Shown one piece after another: positions 27,050-38,400 of a stretch of DNA of 64,000 nt (positions within the stretch are counted from its first letter, which is position 1; each line of letters begins with the position of its first letter). This DNA is from Aquila chrysaetos chrysaetos. Its lineage: Eukaryota; Chordata; Aves; Accipitriformes; Accipitridae. The stretch covers positions 56,264,224-56,328,223 of the forward strand of contig NC_044004.1 of NCBI RefSeq assembly GCF_900496995.4, written 5' to 3'. Below the pieces are notes generated by a model. The model was not told where the DNA came from and searched no databases. It worked only from the letters and a program-made list of their open reading frames with translations. The position numbers and the translations under genes were made by a program.

Positions 27050-28140
27050 TTAGCCTTCCTAACCTGATCCCTGGCTGCTCGGACAATTTCTCTGTATTCC
27101 TCCCAGGCTACCTGTCCTTGCTTCCACCCTCTGTAGTCTTCCTTTCTGTGTTTTGAGTTTCTCCAGGAGCTCCTTGTTCATCCATGCAGGCCTCCTGGTG
27201 TTTTTGCCTGACATCCTCTTTGTTGGGATGCATTGCTCCTGAGCTTGGAGTATTAACCAGCTTGCTTGGGCCCCTCTTCCCTCCAGGGCTTTATCCCATG
27301 GTACTCTACCAAGCAGATCCCTGAAGAGGCCAAAGTCTGCTCTCCTGAAGTCCAGGGTAGCAAGCTTGTTGTGTGCCCTGCTCACTGCCCTAAGGGTCTT
27401 GAACTCCACCATTTCATGGTCGCTGCAGCCAAGGCTGCCCTTGAGCTTCACATTCCCCACCAGCCCCTCCTTGCTGGTGAGAACGAGGTCCAGCATAGCA
27501 CCTCTCCTTGTTGGCTCCTCTATCACTTGGAGAAGGAAGTTATCATCAACACATTCCAAGAACCTCCTGGATTGCTTATGCCCTGCTGGGTTGTCTCTCC
27601 AACAGATATTGGGTGGTTGAAGTCCCCCATGAGGTCTAGGGCTTGTGAACATGAGGCTGCTCCTGAGAGCCTCATCTGCTCGGTCTTTCTGGTCGGGTGG
27701 CCTGTAGCAGATCCCCCCCTATAATGTCACCTGTCCCTGCCCTCTCTTTAATCCTGACCCATAAGCTCTCGGTCAGTTCCTCATCCATCCCCAGGCAGAG
27801 CTCCACGCACTCCAACTGGTCATTGACATAGAGGGTGACACCCCCTCCTCATCTCCCCTGCCTGTCCTTCCTAAAAACCCTGTATCCTTCCATTCCAACA
27901 CTCCAGTCGTAGCAGCCATCCCACCACGTCTCCGTGATGCCAATAAGATCATTGCCCTGCAGGCATGTGCACATCTCTAACTCCTCTTGTTTATTCCCCA
28001 TGCTACGTTTGTTTGCATAGAGGCATTTAAGTTGGGCCCCTGATGAAGCTGACTTACTGGCTGGAGTGGCTGGAATTCCTTTGTGCTGCTCTTCAGGTGC
28101 TCTCCTGCTGACCTGTGATCCCCTTCTAGGCTCAGGGCAT
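27050..28140 (-). pseudogene. CR1 ORF2 endonuclease domain remnant
   Basis: An AP-endonuclease-like domain split over at least two frames. The N-terminal part (to about 27849) has NKRSMGNKQEELE, LIGITETWWD with the catalytic Glu, and EGYRVFRKDRQGR. The C-terminal part (27652-27059) has RRGAMLDLVLTSKEGLVGNV, CSDHEMVEF with the conserved SDH, and the linker [20 protein letters not shown] block that leads to the reverse transcriptase. Family knowledge: this domain nicks target DNA for CR1 insertion. Frames differ between the parts, so it is broken. Confidence 0.9.
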
Positions 28141-28199
28141 TCACTGCTGGCACTGGCATCAAACTGGTAGGAGTGGGATAGATTGAGGTTCCCCTCCCC

Positions 28200-29170
28200 C
28201 AGCAACTTTAGTTTGAAGCTCTCTTCACCAGCTTGGCAAGCCTATGCCCGAAGATGCTCTTCCACTTCTCTGACAGATGGACCCCATCTGCCACCAGTAG
28301 GCCACATTTCTCAAAGCGAGTCCGATGGTCTAAATAGCTGAACCCCTGGCTGTGGCACCAGTCCCGTAACCATTTGTTGATTTGCCAGATTTGACTGGCT
28401 CTTTCAAACCCCTTCCCTTTGACTGGGAGGACTGATGAAAAACTACCTGTGCTCCAGAGTCCCTTACCACCGCTCCCAGGGCTCTGTAATCCTTCTTGAT
28501 ACTCCTCAGACTGCTCCTGGTTGTATCACTGGTGCCCACATGAAACAACAGCAGCAGATAATAGTCAGTGGACTGTACAAGGCTTGGTGGTCTCTTGGTG
28601 ACATCCCTGATACAAGCCCCCAGTAAGCAGCATGCCTCTCTAGAGAGTGTGTCAGCTCAGCAAATGGGTGCCTCTGTACCTCTCAGAAGAGTGTCACCTA
28701 CTACTATCACCGGTCGCCTTTTCTTGGTTGCGCTGGTTGTTAGGCAGCGCAATCTGCTCCCTGTATTACTCAGCTCCAGTCTCTTCTGATGTGACAGGTC
28801 TTTCTTCTTCAGTCTGCAGAGCGGTGAAGCGGTTCTGCAAGGGCACCTCAGGCTTCAGGGGAAGTCTCTTCCTCCTGCTGCTCCTTGCCATTGCAAGCTT
28901 CCATTCTTGGCATTAGTGGCCCCCCTCCCTTCCGTGTGTGCCAATAGGAGAGCTTTTGGCTGTTTGGCCGTGGGCTGTGGGTTCACTGCAGCCCGCACTT
29001 GGAACCAGCTGTCTAACTCCTTCTCAGCCTCCATGATGTCACAACACCTTCTCGCTGCCTCCTGCAGCTCAGCCACTTGCTGCAGGCGGTCCTCCACCCG
29101 GGCACACCTTTTGCAGGCAGGTCTGCTGCCTGCCTGTCCCTGCCCGAGGAGAAAGGTCTCGGCACTCACT
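28200..29170 (-). pseudogene. CR1 ORF1 remnant (coiled coil plus esterase-like domain)
   Basis: The N-terminal piece (29169-28855) has a CKRC cysteine pair followed by a charged helical segment (EDRLQQVAELQEAARR) of coiled-coil type. The C-terminal piece shows SGNH-esterase features of CR1 ORF1: FHVGTSDTTR (28548 onward; HVGTND in intact copies) and, near 28280, a DGVHLS block containing the catalytic His. The two pieces are in different frames. Some of the between-domain sequence is lost or shifted. Confidence 0.85.
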
Positions 29171-30079
29171 TACTGCAGCCTTTCCCTTCAGCAGCTCCGT
29201 CTGGGTGGAGGCATTGGCCACCGCTGCAGTAGATGGTGCAGACCCCCCCAGACGGAGCTGCAGCCTTTGGTCTCAGAGGAGTGCCCACCATTCTGCCTTG
29301 AGGGTCAGGTGGCAAGAGCGCCCTTGGCCTGCACAGATGGTCACAGAACGGTGCCCGGTTGCTGGGTTATGTCGATTTGAATCCTCTCCACTCAGCCAGT
29401 GGAATGCACCTCCTTCAAAGAGGCGCCCTCCCTGCGTGCCCTCCCACAGTAAACCAGTAAAGGCCTTTTAAGTAAACCAGATAGACCACGCAACATCTTT
29501 ATGAGTGTCTAAATGATCTTAGCTATGTCCAGAAAGTAATTTCTAGCAGCTTAATCTTACTTTTAATATCTAAAGATAATTTACATTTCAAATTTACCTG
29601 AATCTTTAAACAGTATTTTTAAAAGGTAGGGCTACATTACCAGAAAATTTAATAAAGATTGAATCAAAGAATAGAAAAAGTCTTGCTTGGAAAGGATGTT
29701 CAGTATTATCTAGAAAATCCAATAAAAATGCAGAAAACTCAATACACCTTTTTCCCCCAAGATGTCTGCTACTAGAGCATTTCACTGAATCTCCAATTGC
29801 TGTATACTTCCTCCCTGTAAAAATGTAAGGCTAATTCCCCACCCTGTGTGTGTCAGCATAGCTCCATTTAATCAATGAAGCCTTGTTGCTGCACACGATC
29901 AGAGGAAATTTTGCCAGTGTTTTTAATCAAAACTTTTTTAAGATTTTCAGACTTGCATTCTGTTTTTGTAACACCGTAATCTTATCATCAAAACTCCCAA
30001 ATTTATTTCTGTCCCTTATCAATTCTGTTCCCTGTTCAAGATTAACCATTTTAGAGGAGACCAAATCTAAGTTGGCCTT

Positions 30080-30666
30080 TGTCCTAGTTTCAGCTGGGAT
30101 AGAGTTAATTGTCTTCCTAGTAGCTGGTACAATGCTATGTTTTGAGTTCAGTATGAGAAGAATGTTGATAACACACTGATGTTTTCAGTTGTTGCTAAGT
30201 AGTGTTTAGTCTAAAGTCAAGGATTTTTCAGCTTCTCGTGCCCAGCCAGCGAGAAAGCTGGAGGGGCACAAGAAGTTGGCACAGGACAGGACAGCCAGGG
30301 CAGCTGACTCAAACTGGCCAAGGGGGTATTCCATAACGTGTGACGTCCCATCTAGTATAGGAACGGGGGGGAGTGGGGGCAGGGGGAATCGCCACTCGGG
30401 GACTAACTGGGTGTCAATCAGCAGGTGGTGAGCAATTGCGCTGCGCATCATTTGTACATTCCAATCTTTTTATTATTACTGTTGCCATTTTATTAGTTAT
30501 CATTATCATTATTAGTTTCTTCTTTTCTGTTCTATGAAACCGTTCTTATCTCAACCCACGAGTTTTACTTCTTTTCCCGATTTTCTCCCCCATCCCACTG
30601 CAGGGGGCGGGAAGTGAGTGAGCGGCTGCGTGGTGCTTAGTTGCTGGCTGGGGTTAAACCACGACA
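30080..30666 (+). mobile_element. endogenous-retrovirus solo LTR with 5-bp target duplication
   Basis: It begins TGTCCTAGTTTCAGCTGGGA and ends GGTTAAACCACGACA, so it has TG...CA termini. The 587-bp element is flanked by GCCTT on both sides (30075-30079 and 30667-30671), a perfect 5-bp target duplication, and no internal retroviral sequence remains: it is a solo LTR formed by recombination. A TGACGTCC motif (30341-30348) marks the position of the CRE seen intact in the 58 kb copy, followed by a degraded TATA. A 5-bp duplication fits ERVL-like or some class I elements better than 6-bp ERVK types. Sense orientation relative to BANK1. Confidence 0.92.
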
Positions 30667-32921
30667 GCCTTGAATGCATGAAACAGTCTGTAATGACTGA
30701 ATTGGAGAAAAGATATTTTCTGTGAAAGTTTAAGGCAGATCCTACATTTATCAGTTGGGAAACAGAAGTATTTTCTGCTTACAGGGTACGTTCAGGACAG
30801 TTTCATTTTAATTTTCTTGTAGCGCTCTTGCCAAGCTATTGTCAGTTGGTTTTCTGCGAGAGTTTAAAAACAGCTCTGTTTCATTGGCACACTTGCAGCC
30901 TGTATTTCAACACTGAAGCTTATAGAATTCATTAAAATGGCAATCCATATTCCTGTATTTTAGCTTGCAAGTAGATAGTGTATACCATAAATTTTGTACT
31001 CCCACATGCTGTTAAGTCCATACTGTTCACGGTGGATGACATGTATAATAACCATTATTATTCATTTTGTACACAACCTCTTCTTTAAATCATGCCTTAA
31101 ATAACATCATAAAAAGGCAGAAGCTGTGGCAACTCATTTGTTGGATCTAATGTTTTGGAGACTTCCGTGAAAAGCTAGTCCTTTTTATCAGAAATCGAGG
31201 GTTGAACATTAACCATATTTAAAGTATTATAAAAGTCAATTATACTATTTTATTTATCTCACCACAATTATGTCACAGATGAGCATTGTAAAATTTAAAT
31301 TGCAGAAATGTACATACTCTCCCCAAAACAGTCTGTTTTGCTTAGTACGCTGAAAAAAGCAAAGTTTTCACACTAATCTAGGGGAAAAAAAAAGGCTTGC
31401 CTGAAACAATTCAGAACTGGATAAATGATAGTTAAGAATCTAAGTCTTTATTAAAGCAGTAGGAGTCTTTAGAGGAGTGTTTCCAAACTTAAATTCCTCT
31501 CTTTTTTTAGGTTTATGTTTCTTACTGGAAGATCAGATTGATGAAGTTTCACAAGAGGTTTAAGCAACTGTTATTTTTTGAAAATGACTCTTGAACATGT
31601 TGTTTTCTTTCTGGATATTTCCATTCTTAGTATATTGTTAAAGTCTTGTTCACTGATTTTTAATGTCATAATAAGCATTAAATATAATAAGTATTTCATT
31701 TTGTTGTAGTCCTAATTAGCCAATCGATGTACCTACAAGTGCGTTAAATACTACAGGACCATATGGCATTGCAGTCTGTACCAGCTATGGATTCAGTGAA
31801 AGTGGCTATGTTCAAAAGTGTCGCTTGAGTAACCTGCTTTGGTACAAGTGTGCGAGAGTGAGTGGGAGCTCAGGTGCATGCTCGCATTACTACAGTTTAG
31901 CATTGAGTGGCTGTGGCCAATTCAGTGAGCTCTCTCAGGGCTTCGTTTCCCAGCTGCTTTAAGGCTGCTTCCATATCAGTAAATAGTGCTCCGTACAGAA
32001 GGGGATTTGTAGCGGCCAGCAGTAGGTGCTAAGGACCTGAGAGCCATGCAGGGTACATGGAAGGGAGCTTACTTTGAACTCGCTCTAGTCTGGTCCTATG
32101 GCATTAGCAGGTGGCACACATTAGGTGTGATTCTGAAGCACATGTTCTGCTTTACTTTCATCTGAAAGGGATGCAGTTTATGCACTCCAGGGCCAGTCAG
32201 TAAGGTGGAACAAAGCCTGGTAAGTGAGAACAATCAGATGATTTGTTTTAAAAGTATACTTATGGTCTTGACTGTATATTGATGTTAACTCACTCTAAGC
32301 TGTTGCTGCAAGTGGCAACCTTCCCCTCCCATTAACTTAAGAGGCCTGAATTTATCCCATCCCTCATCTTCCCTTTTGTCAACAGAAGTGTTCAGGCAAC
32401 TGCAAGGCAAAGCAGGCTGGGGAGTTGATGAAAGTGGTGAATAAAAAAATAAGTTGCCAGGATGGGTATAAACAACTGTATAGTAGAGGTGTGTAGGACT
32501 GCCCCTTCTGGTAGCAGTGAGGTTTTTTTAAAGATATTTGTGCAGTTATAGCAGTAATCTGCAGTAAATGGAAGATGGAGCATGGGTGGTCTAAACAGAG
32601 GAGGAGGAAATGTAAGACTGCACATTTTATTTCATATCTATACCAAATGCAATCGGTTATTGCTGAGCAGCTGGCATGTGGTAGCATGTTAAACTGTGGT
32701 ATCTTGAGGAGTCTTAGATTAGACACTAATAAAATGTATGTACAAAGAAGTTGGTGATAGACCTATGACAGCATCAGTCTGTTTTCTTTTAAGATTTTTC
32801 TTCTTCTGGATATTCAAGAGGAAATTAAAAATTTGGTTATATAGATTTGGTCGAACAATGAGGGGCTTGATAATGTAAAAAGCAAGATGTTTCATAATTC
32901 CTAGGTCCTGCCCTATCCCCC

Positions 32922-33909
32922 TGTCATGGTTTAAGCCCAGCTGGTAACAAAGCACCACGAAGCCACTTGATCACTCCTCACCCCCTCTGGCCCTGGTAGG
33001 ATGAGGAGCAGAAAATATAAAGAAAAGCTCGTGGGCTGAGACAAGGACAGGGAGGGATCACTCACCACTTACGGTCACGGGCAAAAGGCAGACTCAACTT
33101 GGGGAAAAAACAAAATCAATTTAATTTACTACAGATCAAAACAAGGATACTGAGAAGTAAAACCAAGCCTTAGAACACCTTCCCCCCACCCCTCCCTCCT
33201 TCCCAGCTCAACTCTGCTCCTGGTTCTCTCCACCTCCTCCCCCCAGCAGCGCAGGGGAACAGGGGTGGGGGTTGGGGTCAGTTTGCCACAGGTTGTCTCT
33301 GCCGCTCCTTCCTCCTCAGGGGCAGGACTCCTCACTCTTCCCCTGCTCCAGCATGGGGTCCCTCCCATGGGAGACAGTCCTTCACATGAACTTCTCCAAC
33401 GTGAGTCCTTCCTATGGGCTGCAGTTCTTCACGAACTGCTCTGGCATGGGTCCTTTCCGCAAACCGATCTTCAGTCACAGACTGCTCCAGCGCGGGCTTT
33501 CCATGGAGTCACGGCCATCTTTGGGGGCATCCACCTGCTCCGGCGTGGGGTCCTCCCAGGCTGCAGGTGGGCATCTGCTTCCCTGCTCCCCTCCGTGGGC
33601 TGGGGGGGGACAGCCTGCTGTCTGACCATGGGCTGCAGGGGCATCCCCTCCTCCGGCGCACCTCCTCTCCCTCCTTCTTCAATGACCTCGGTGTCTGCAG
33701 AGGGGTTCCTCTCACATCCCACTTCCCTCTCTGCTGCAGGTTCCCCTTCTTAAATCTGTTCTCCCAGAGGTGCTACCACTGTCGCTGATGGGCTCGTCCT
33801 TGGCCAGAGGTGGGTCCGACTTGGAGCCGGGGAAGCTTCTGGCAGCTTCTCACAGGAGCCACCCCTGAAGCACCCCGCTACCAAAACCCCGCCACACAAA
33901 CCCACAACA
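32922..33909 (-). mobile_element. long endogenous-retrovirus LTR, related 3' end but different U3
   Basis: About 988 bp from TGTCATGGTTTAAGCCCAGC to CCCACAACA, flanked by CCCC(C) and CCCC(G). On the + strand its first 130 bp (TGTCATGGTTTAA..., AAGCACCACGAAG, then CTCGTGGGCTGAGA) match the corresponding end of the 58.17 kb LTR, so it lies on the minus strand. Beyond that it is unlike the shorter LTRs: it has a GC-rich U3 of about 800 bp with diverged tandem repeats (33340-33640). No coding sequence is attached. The flanking run of C makes the duplication weak evidence. Confidence 0.78.
33340..33640. repeat. diverged tandem repeats inside the long LTR
   Basis: About six copies of a unit of roughly 45-55 bp with core CTGCTCCAGCGTGGGTCCTT: visible cores near 33344, 33393, 33437, 33481, 33535 and 33580, each with substitutions. 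Tandem U3 repeats of this kind act as enhancers in some retroviral LTRs; here that is only inference. Confidence 0.75.
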
Positions 33910-35247
33910 CCCCGTCAAGCTTCTGAGTTTTACTGTATTTGAACTACACAGGTTCTCTGACTGTAGTGAGATAAGGTTTAATTTGGTTTCAGAAATGGCT
34001 CAAGAAGGATTTGTTTTCACTTTCTATTCTGTACCTTTCTAACTAGAAATGGAAGATAGTGTACTTGAAAAGCTAAAAGTACCGGTGAGATACTTTTCTT
34101 CCAGCTTACATAATTATGTAGACAAAGTTTTCCTGTTTCTATCCAACAATGAGAATATATGGCAACGACAGTAAAGTATGGTAGGTGTGTATGTATAGTA
34201 TGGTAAATCTGTTTGCGAGAACCTGAACATACAGAACTTCCAACTGGTTCATTTCCAGGAAGGAACCCATTTGGTCAAAGGCAGTAGTAGTTATATTAAA
34301 CCATTCTGTGAGGGCTATCCACTAGAGGAGGACCCCAAATTGATACCTAGGTAACTCTCCAATTTGGTCCTATTTTAGGACTGGTAATAATTCGAGAATT
34401 TATATTTTGCAGAGGGGAAAGATAATTGCATGTGTTATACTGAGAAGATATGCTTGCTGGAAAAGATGTCTTTTGAATCTCATGTAAGCTTTAATGGTAT
34501 TTGGGCATTTCGGTTGATTTTGCAATCCTATGGGTGAATTGTGTGAAGGCAGGCTTGCACTCATGTGACTAACTCGATTTCTTTCTGTCTGATGAGCAGA
34601 AAGAAAAGTAGTTTGTTATATAGCTAGTATCAAGAATCTTTGTCTTAAGGCAGTAGAGAGGAAGCTGAGGTGGGTTTAACATAGAGAAGTCAGCTTTCTA
34701 CCGAGGTCGTTGCTGAATGTTTTATTTAGCTTGGTTTCAACTCACTGTTAGCTCTGTCATTGCTCATTTTATGAAACTACACATATTTATGTAATGATTT
34801 TCTACTTCATTTACTTCCTTCTGTGTGCATCATTAGCATGAATGCCATTAAAAAGGCCAACACAAAAATATAAAGTGTTTGTCCAACACTGATTAGAGAT
34901 TTGTCTTGAGGGTTTGTTGTTGTTGTTACTGTTTGGGGTTTTTTTGGTGACTGTCACATATTTGTCAGAAAGGGACAAAAGAAATGAGCTGAAACCAGAG
35001 GACACTTTTTTCTACAGCCTCATAGCTTGGACATGTTATACATCAAATAGAAACTGCTTTTCACACTCCCTTTAATTTATGGATGAATGCTCAAGTAAAT
35101 GAGATGCATAAAAAAAGGATTTAAAACCAGTCTGCAAAAGCAGGAGACAATCGAGCCATTTGATTTATGGGGTGTTAGAAGCCCTCCCCGGATATTCTGC
35201 GGACTTGTGGCAAAGGAAACATAATAGTTTTAGAAACCTAAAGAAGT

Positions 35248-35447
35248 ATGGCTGAGACACTGGAACAAGTTGCCCAGAGAAGTTGTGATGATGCCCCATT
35301 ATTGGAAGTGTTTCAAATCAGGTTGGATGGGGCTTTGAGCAGCCCGTTCTAGTGGAAGGTGTCCCTGCCCATGGCAGGGGGTTGGACTAGATGATCTTTA
35401 AAGGTCCCTTCCAAACCAAACCATTCTGTGATTCTGTGACTGTTCTA
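35248..35447 (+). mobile_element. 5'-truncated CR1 fragment, sense
   Basis: About 200 bp of CR1 3' end: GGAACAAGTTGCCCAGAGAA, then AGTGGAAGGTGTCCCTGCCC, GGACTAGATGATCTTTAAAG and the tail ATTCTGTGATTCTGTGA. It matches in reverse complement the 25189-25430 part of the larger CR1, with the ATTCTGTG tail variant. Typical truncated copy. Confidence 0.93.
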
Positions 35448-38400
35448 AGAGAGTTCCACCAGACAGATTTCTTGTGTCAATGATAATCTGTAACTTAGGA
35501 ATTGTTGGGATGTGATCTATGGTTAATTCAGTGTATTTGACCATGTTACAAATGCAGGGAACACAGAAATCTCTGAGCAGAAATTGCAGTAAGTGGTGCT
35601 ATTTATTGAAAAACATTGTCATATAACGGTGATTGTCTGATGATCAGTGTCTGCCAAGTCCCTGGTGTACAAATTACACTACTTAATGTGTAAGACATCT
35701 TCCTTGTGTTTGATGCAGCAGCGCTACTGTGTGACCTCCCCAGATCACAGCAGTTGGAACCACAGCAACTTGCCCAAAATGTTATTGCTTGCAAGATCAG
35801 TGCTTTCTGGTTTGTTGTATACGCACCACTTTCTGAGGTATGTTCTCTTGTGATAGAGGTAAATGTACTGGATTTCATGAGCCTGTTTGCCCTAGCACTA
35901 ATTAATATCTGCAGAATATGTTTTCCATTCTGTTTCTTATTTTAAAGGAATTGGAGATAAGAATTTGCGAGAAACTGAATTAACAATGGAATCAAAGGTG
36001 GCAGAGAAAAAAGCAACAGAAGGCAGAAGAAAAAGCAAAGTTGAATTTAAACGAGCAGAGTTTAAATGTGGTCATAAAACCCAAAATCCCTGGGGTAGGT
36101 CAGGATGGGCACATCTAGAGAGATCCTGGTAAGAGAAACACTGGCACAAAAAAAAAAAATTAAAATAAATAAAAGGATACTTTGGTCTACCCTAACAGTG
36201 ACATTTTGAAATTGAAATTTTTTTAAATGTTTCATGTTTATAGAAGTATAGGAGGTGTACCTTGAAATAGAGAACTGAGTTCTGACCTCTATATCCCCTG
36301 TTCATGTTTAGTCTTGTTCAGTAGAAATGAGAGCCCCTGTCCATCAGTAGGTATTCAGCTGTGGATGGATAAGGCCTCCACAAGCGAAGATACTGTGATA
36401 ATCGTTACCCTTGCATATGTATTCACAGGACAGATAAGTGAGAGAGGCCAAACCAGGGAATAAGGCCATATCACTCTTCAGGAGAAACAGCCTTTTGGGC
36501 ATACTGTTAGCTTTGTCAGGTATCTTTCTAGTCTACCTGGGTCAGGTCCATGCTGTGGAAAGGTACCCCAGGAAGTTATTTGGCTTTGTGTTCCCATTGT
36601 CACTGTAGGGAAGGTCAATGAAATTTCTTTACAGAGAAAGCCCACAAGATCAAACCTAAACTCATCCCATTTGTAGGAAAATTGTTCGTCTCTGTAGAAC
36701 CTGATTTTGCCCACTCCAGACCTCACTGAGCTTAGTGAGAAGAATGATGAAGACGTGAGGCTTGATTTTATACAGATAGAGCAAGTATTTGTTTTCACAC
36801 ACAACTTAGCAATTAGTGACAGAAGGTACATAAACAATGACAATGTTCTTATTACGCGCTAGTTAAATAGGCATTTGAGAATAGAAGTGCAGCCGCTCTG
36901 CTGGCTGATACAGTGATGGCAGGAATGTCCCATGCTTTAGGATAATTGCTTTAATTGAAACAGGTGTGCCACAGCACTGCAGCAATTTAGCTACTTCGTG
37001 ATCTCCCTCTAAAGTTTACAAGCAGGCTTTTATAATTTTCATTTCCATTAGTGGAACGTCTCTGAGAAGCAACATGACTTACTTGAAAACATTTTCCATT
37101 ATCTGCAAGTAGTTGTAAAGTGCTTTCTGCTGTCCTTCCCACGATGAATCCATTTTGGCTTGCTTCAGGGGATTTGCCTTGCAGAATTCCAGCAACCAAG
37201 AGCTAGAGATGCATTTTGAGATACATTTACTGGATGCGTGTCAGGTGCGCTGACTGGGAAAATCAATGCCTTCTGGATGGGTGAGGGGCAGTTCGTTATG
37301 CTAAGGCCACTGAGTAGTGCTGAATTAAATGTTCTCATACTGTTTCCAAATGTTAAATTGCTAGGGTTGTTTGAAGTGCTAGTGAAACTTTTTCCATAGT
37401 TCCTTATTATATCATTGTAAGTGATCAGGGCAAGCAATATGAAAAGATGTATGGCTGAATCTTTGTGAAGAGATTGCAAAGGGGCCAAGAGACTAAAGGT
37501 GTTTTTTTTCTGGAGTCTCGTTTGAACTGGTATGTATGCTTGCTGTTTGCATCCTACATACAGCTGAAATGGAAATGAATCTTATTGAGATTAGAAGAAA
37601 GGTTTTGCGAATCTCTGAGCAAAGAGGGGAGCCTGGGTCTCTTACACTTCCTTATGTTTCTCATGCTCCATTTTTTGTCACTGTCATGACCCTTGACTAT
37701 ACCCATAGTTTTATCCTACAGGGTGAAAGGAATATGGGGGAAAGGGAGAGCAGAGGAGATACCTCAGAGGGAAAACACTTTTCAAACCCCAGCAGTTTTA
37801 GAAACCGTGGACTTAAGACTCTCTAGATGAAGGCAGCATGTTTCTGTGGGATGAGAACTCATGGGAGAATGTTATGCATTCACCTTGGGTGACATTTGAT
37901 TTAGACAGTGAAACTAGATTCTTAAGATACATAAAAGTCTAAGCAGATGAGCGTGGTCAACTTCTAAAGTCTTGAATTTCCCTACCTGGCTCTTGCCTGA
38001 AAAACCTCTACTACTTCTTTTTGTGTTAAGTTTTTAGCATGGGAAGATACTCATGGTTATCCTGGAGAGTGTAGGCTGCTATTCACAAAAGAATTAAAGA
38101 TGCAATGGATGTCGTTCTGTATTGCTTATGTTGCCCCAATTTTTCATCTGTATATTACGAGAAAGTGAGCAAGAACTTCCATTCTGTGCTTTTCCACTTA
38201 TCCTTTGAGATATTCAGCAACTGTGTTTATTTTAACAAATTTTTGCTGATGGACGGTAGCTCATTACATACTGACAGAGTTCATACGCTTCTTTCTCAAA
38301 TGTTTTTCCTTTCAAGACTGCCATTTAAAAAAAAATAAAACAACCTTCCCTTCCCCAAGTGAGGACATCTGTGAGAGGAAGAAATAAAAGGGATTAATTT

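Larger units (their letters stand above)
25189..29460 (-). mobile_element. near full-length CR1 LINE, inactivated
   Basis: About 4.27 kb on the minus strand. The 3' end is at 25189, where the minus strand reads ATTCTATGATCCTATGATTC, the diagnostic CR1 tail. Reading leftward from about 29460 come a GC-richer 5' region, ORF1 remnants (29170-28200), the ORF2 endonuclease (about 28140-27050), the reverse transcriptase (about 26740-25830) and the 3' UTR. The order and near-complete length match bird CR1s; most genomic copies are heavily 5' truncated, so this one is unusual. It is dead: the reading frame changes several times and both reverse-transcriptase active-site motifs are altered. The 5' end is estimated. 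It lies antisense to BANK1 in intron 1. Confidence 0.93.

Noticed and set aside
25217..29471. Many plus-strand open frames across 25.2-29.5 kb
   Set aside because: They are the antisense shadow of the minus-strand CR1.
33129..33788. Open frames up to 162 codons on both strands
   Set aside because: They lie wholly within the GC-rich U3 of the long LTR and reflect its tandem repeats.
36987..37488. Two adjoining minus-strand open frames (107 and 70 codons)
   Set aside because: They could be a frameshifted pseudogene, but no residue pattern matches a family I know, and no poly(A) tail or target duplication is seen.
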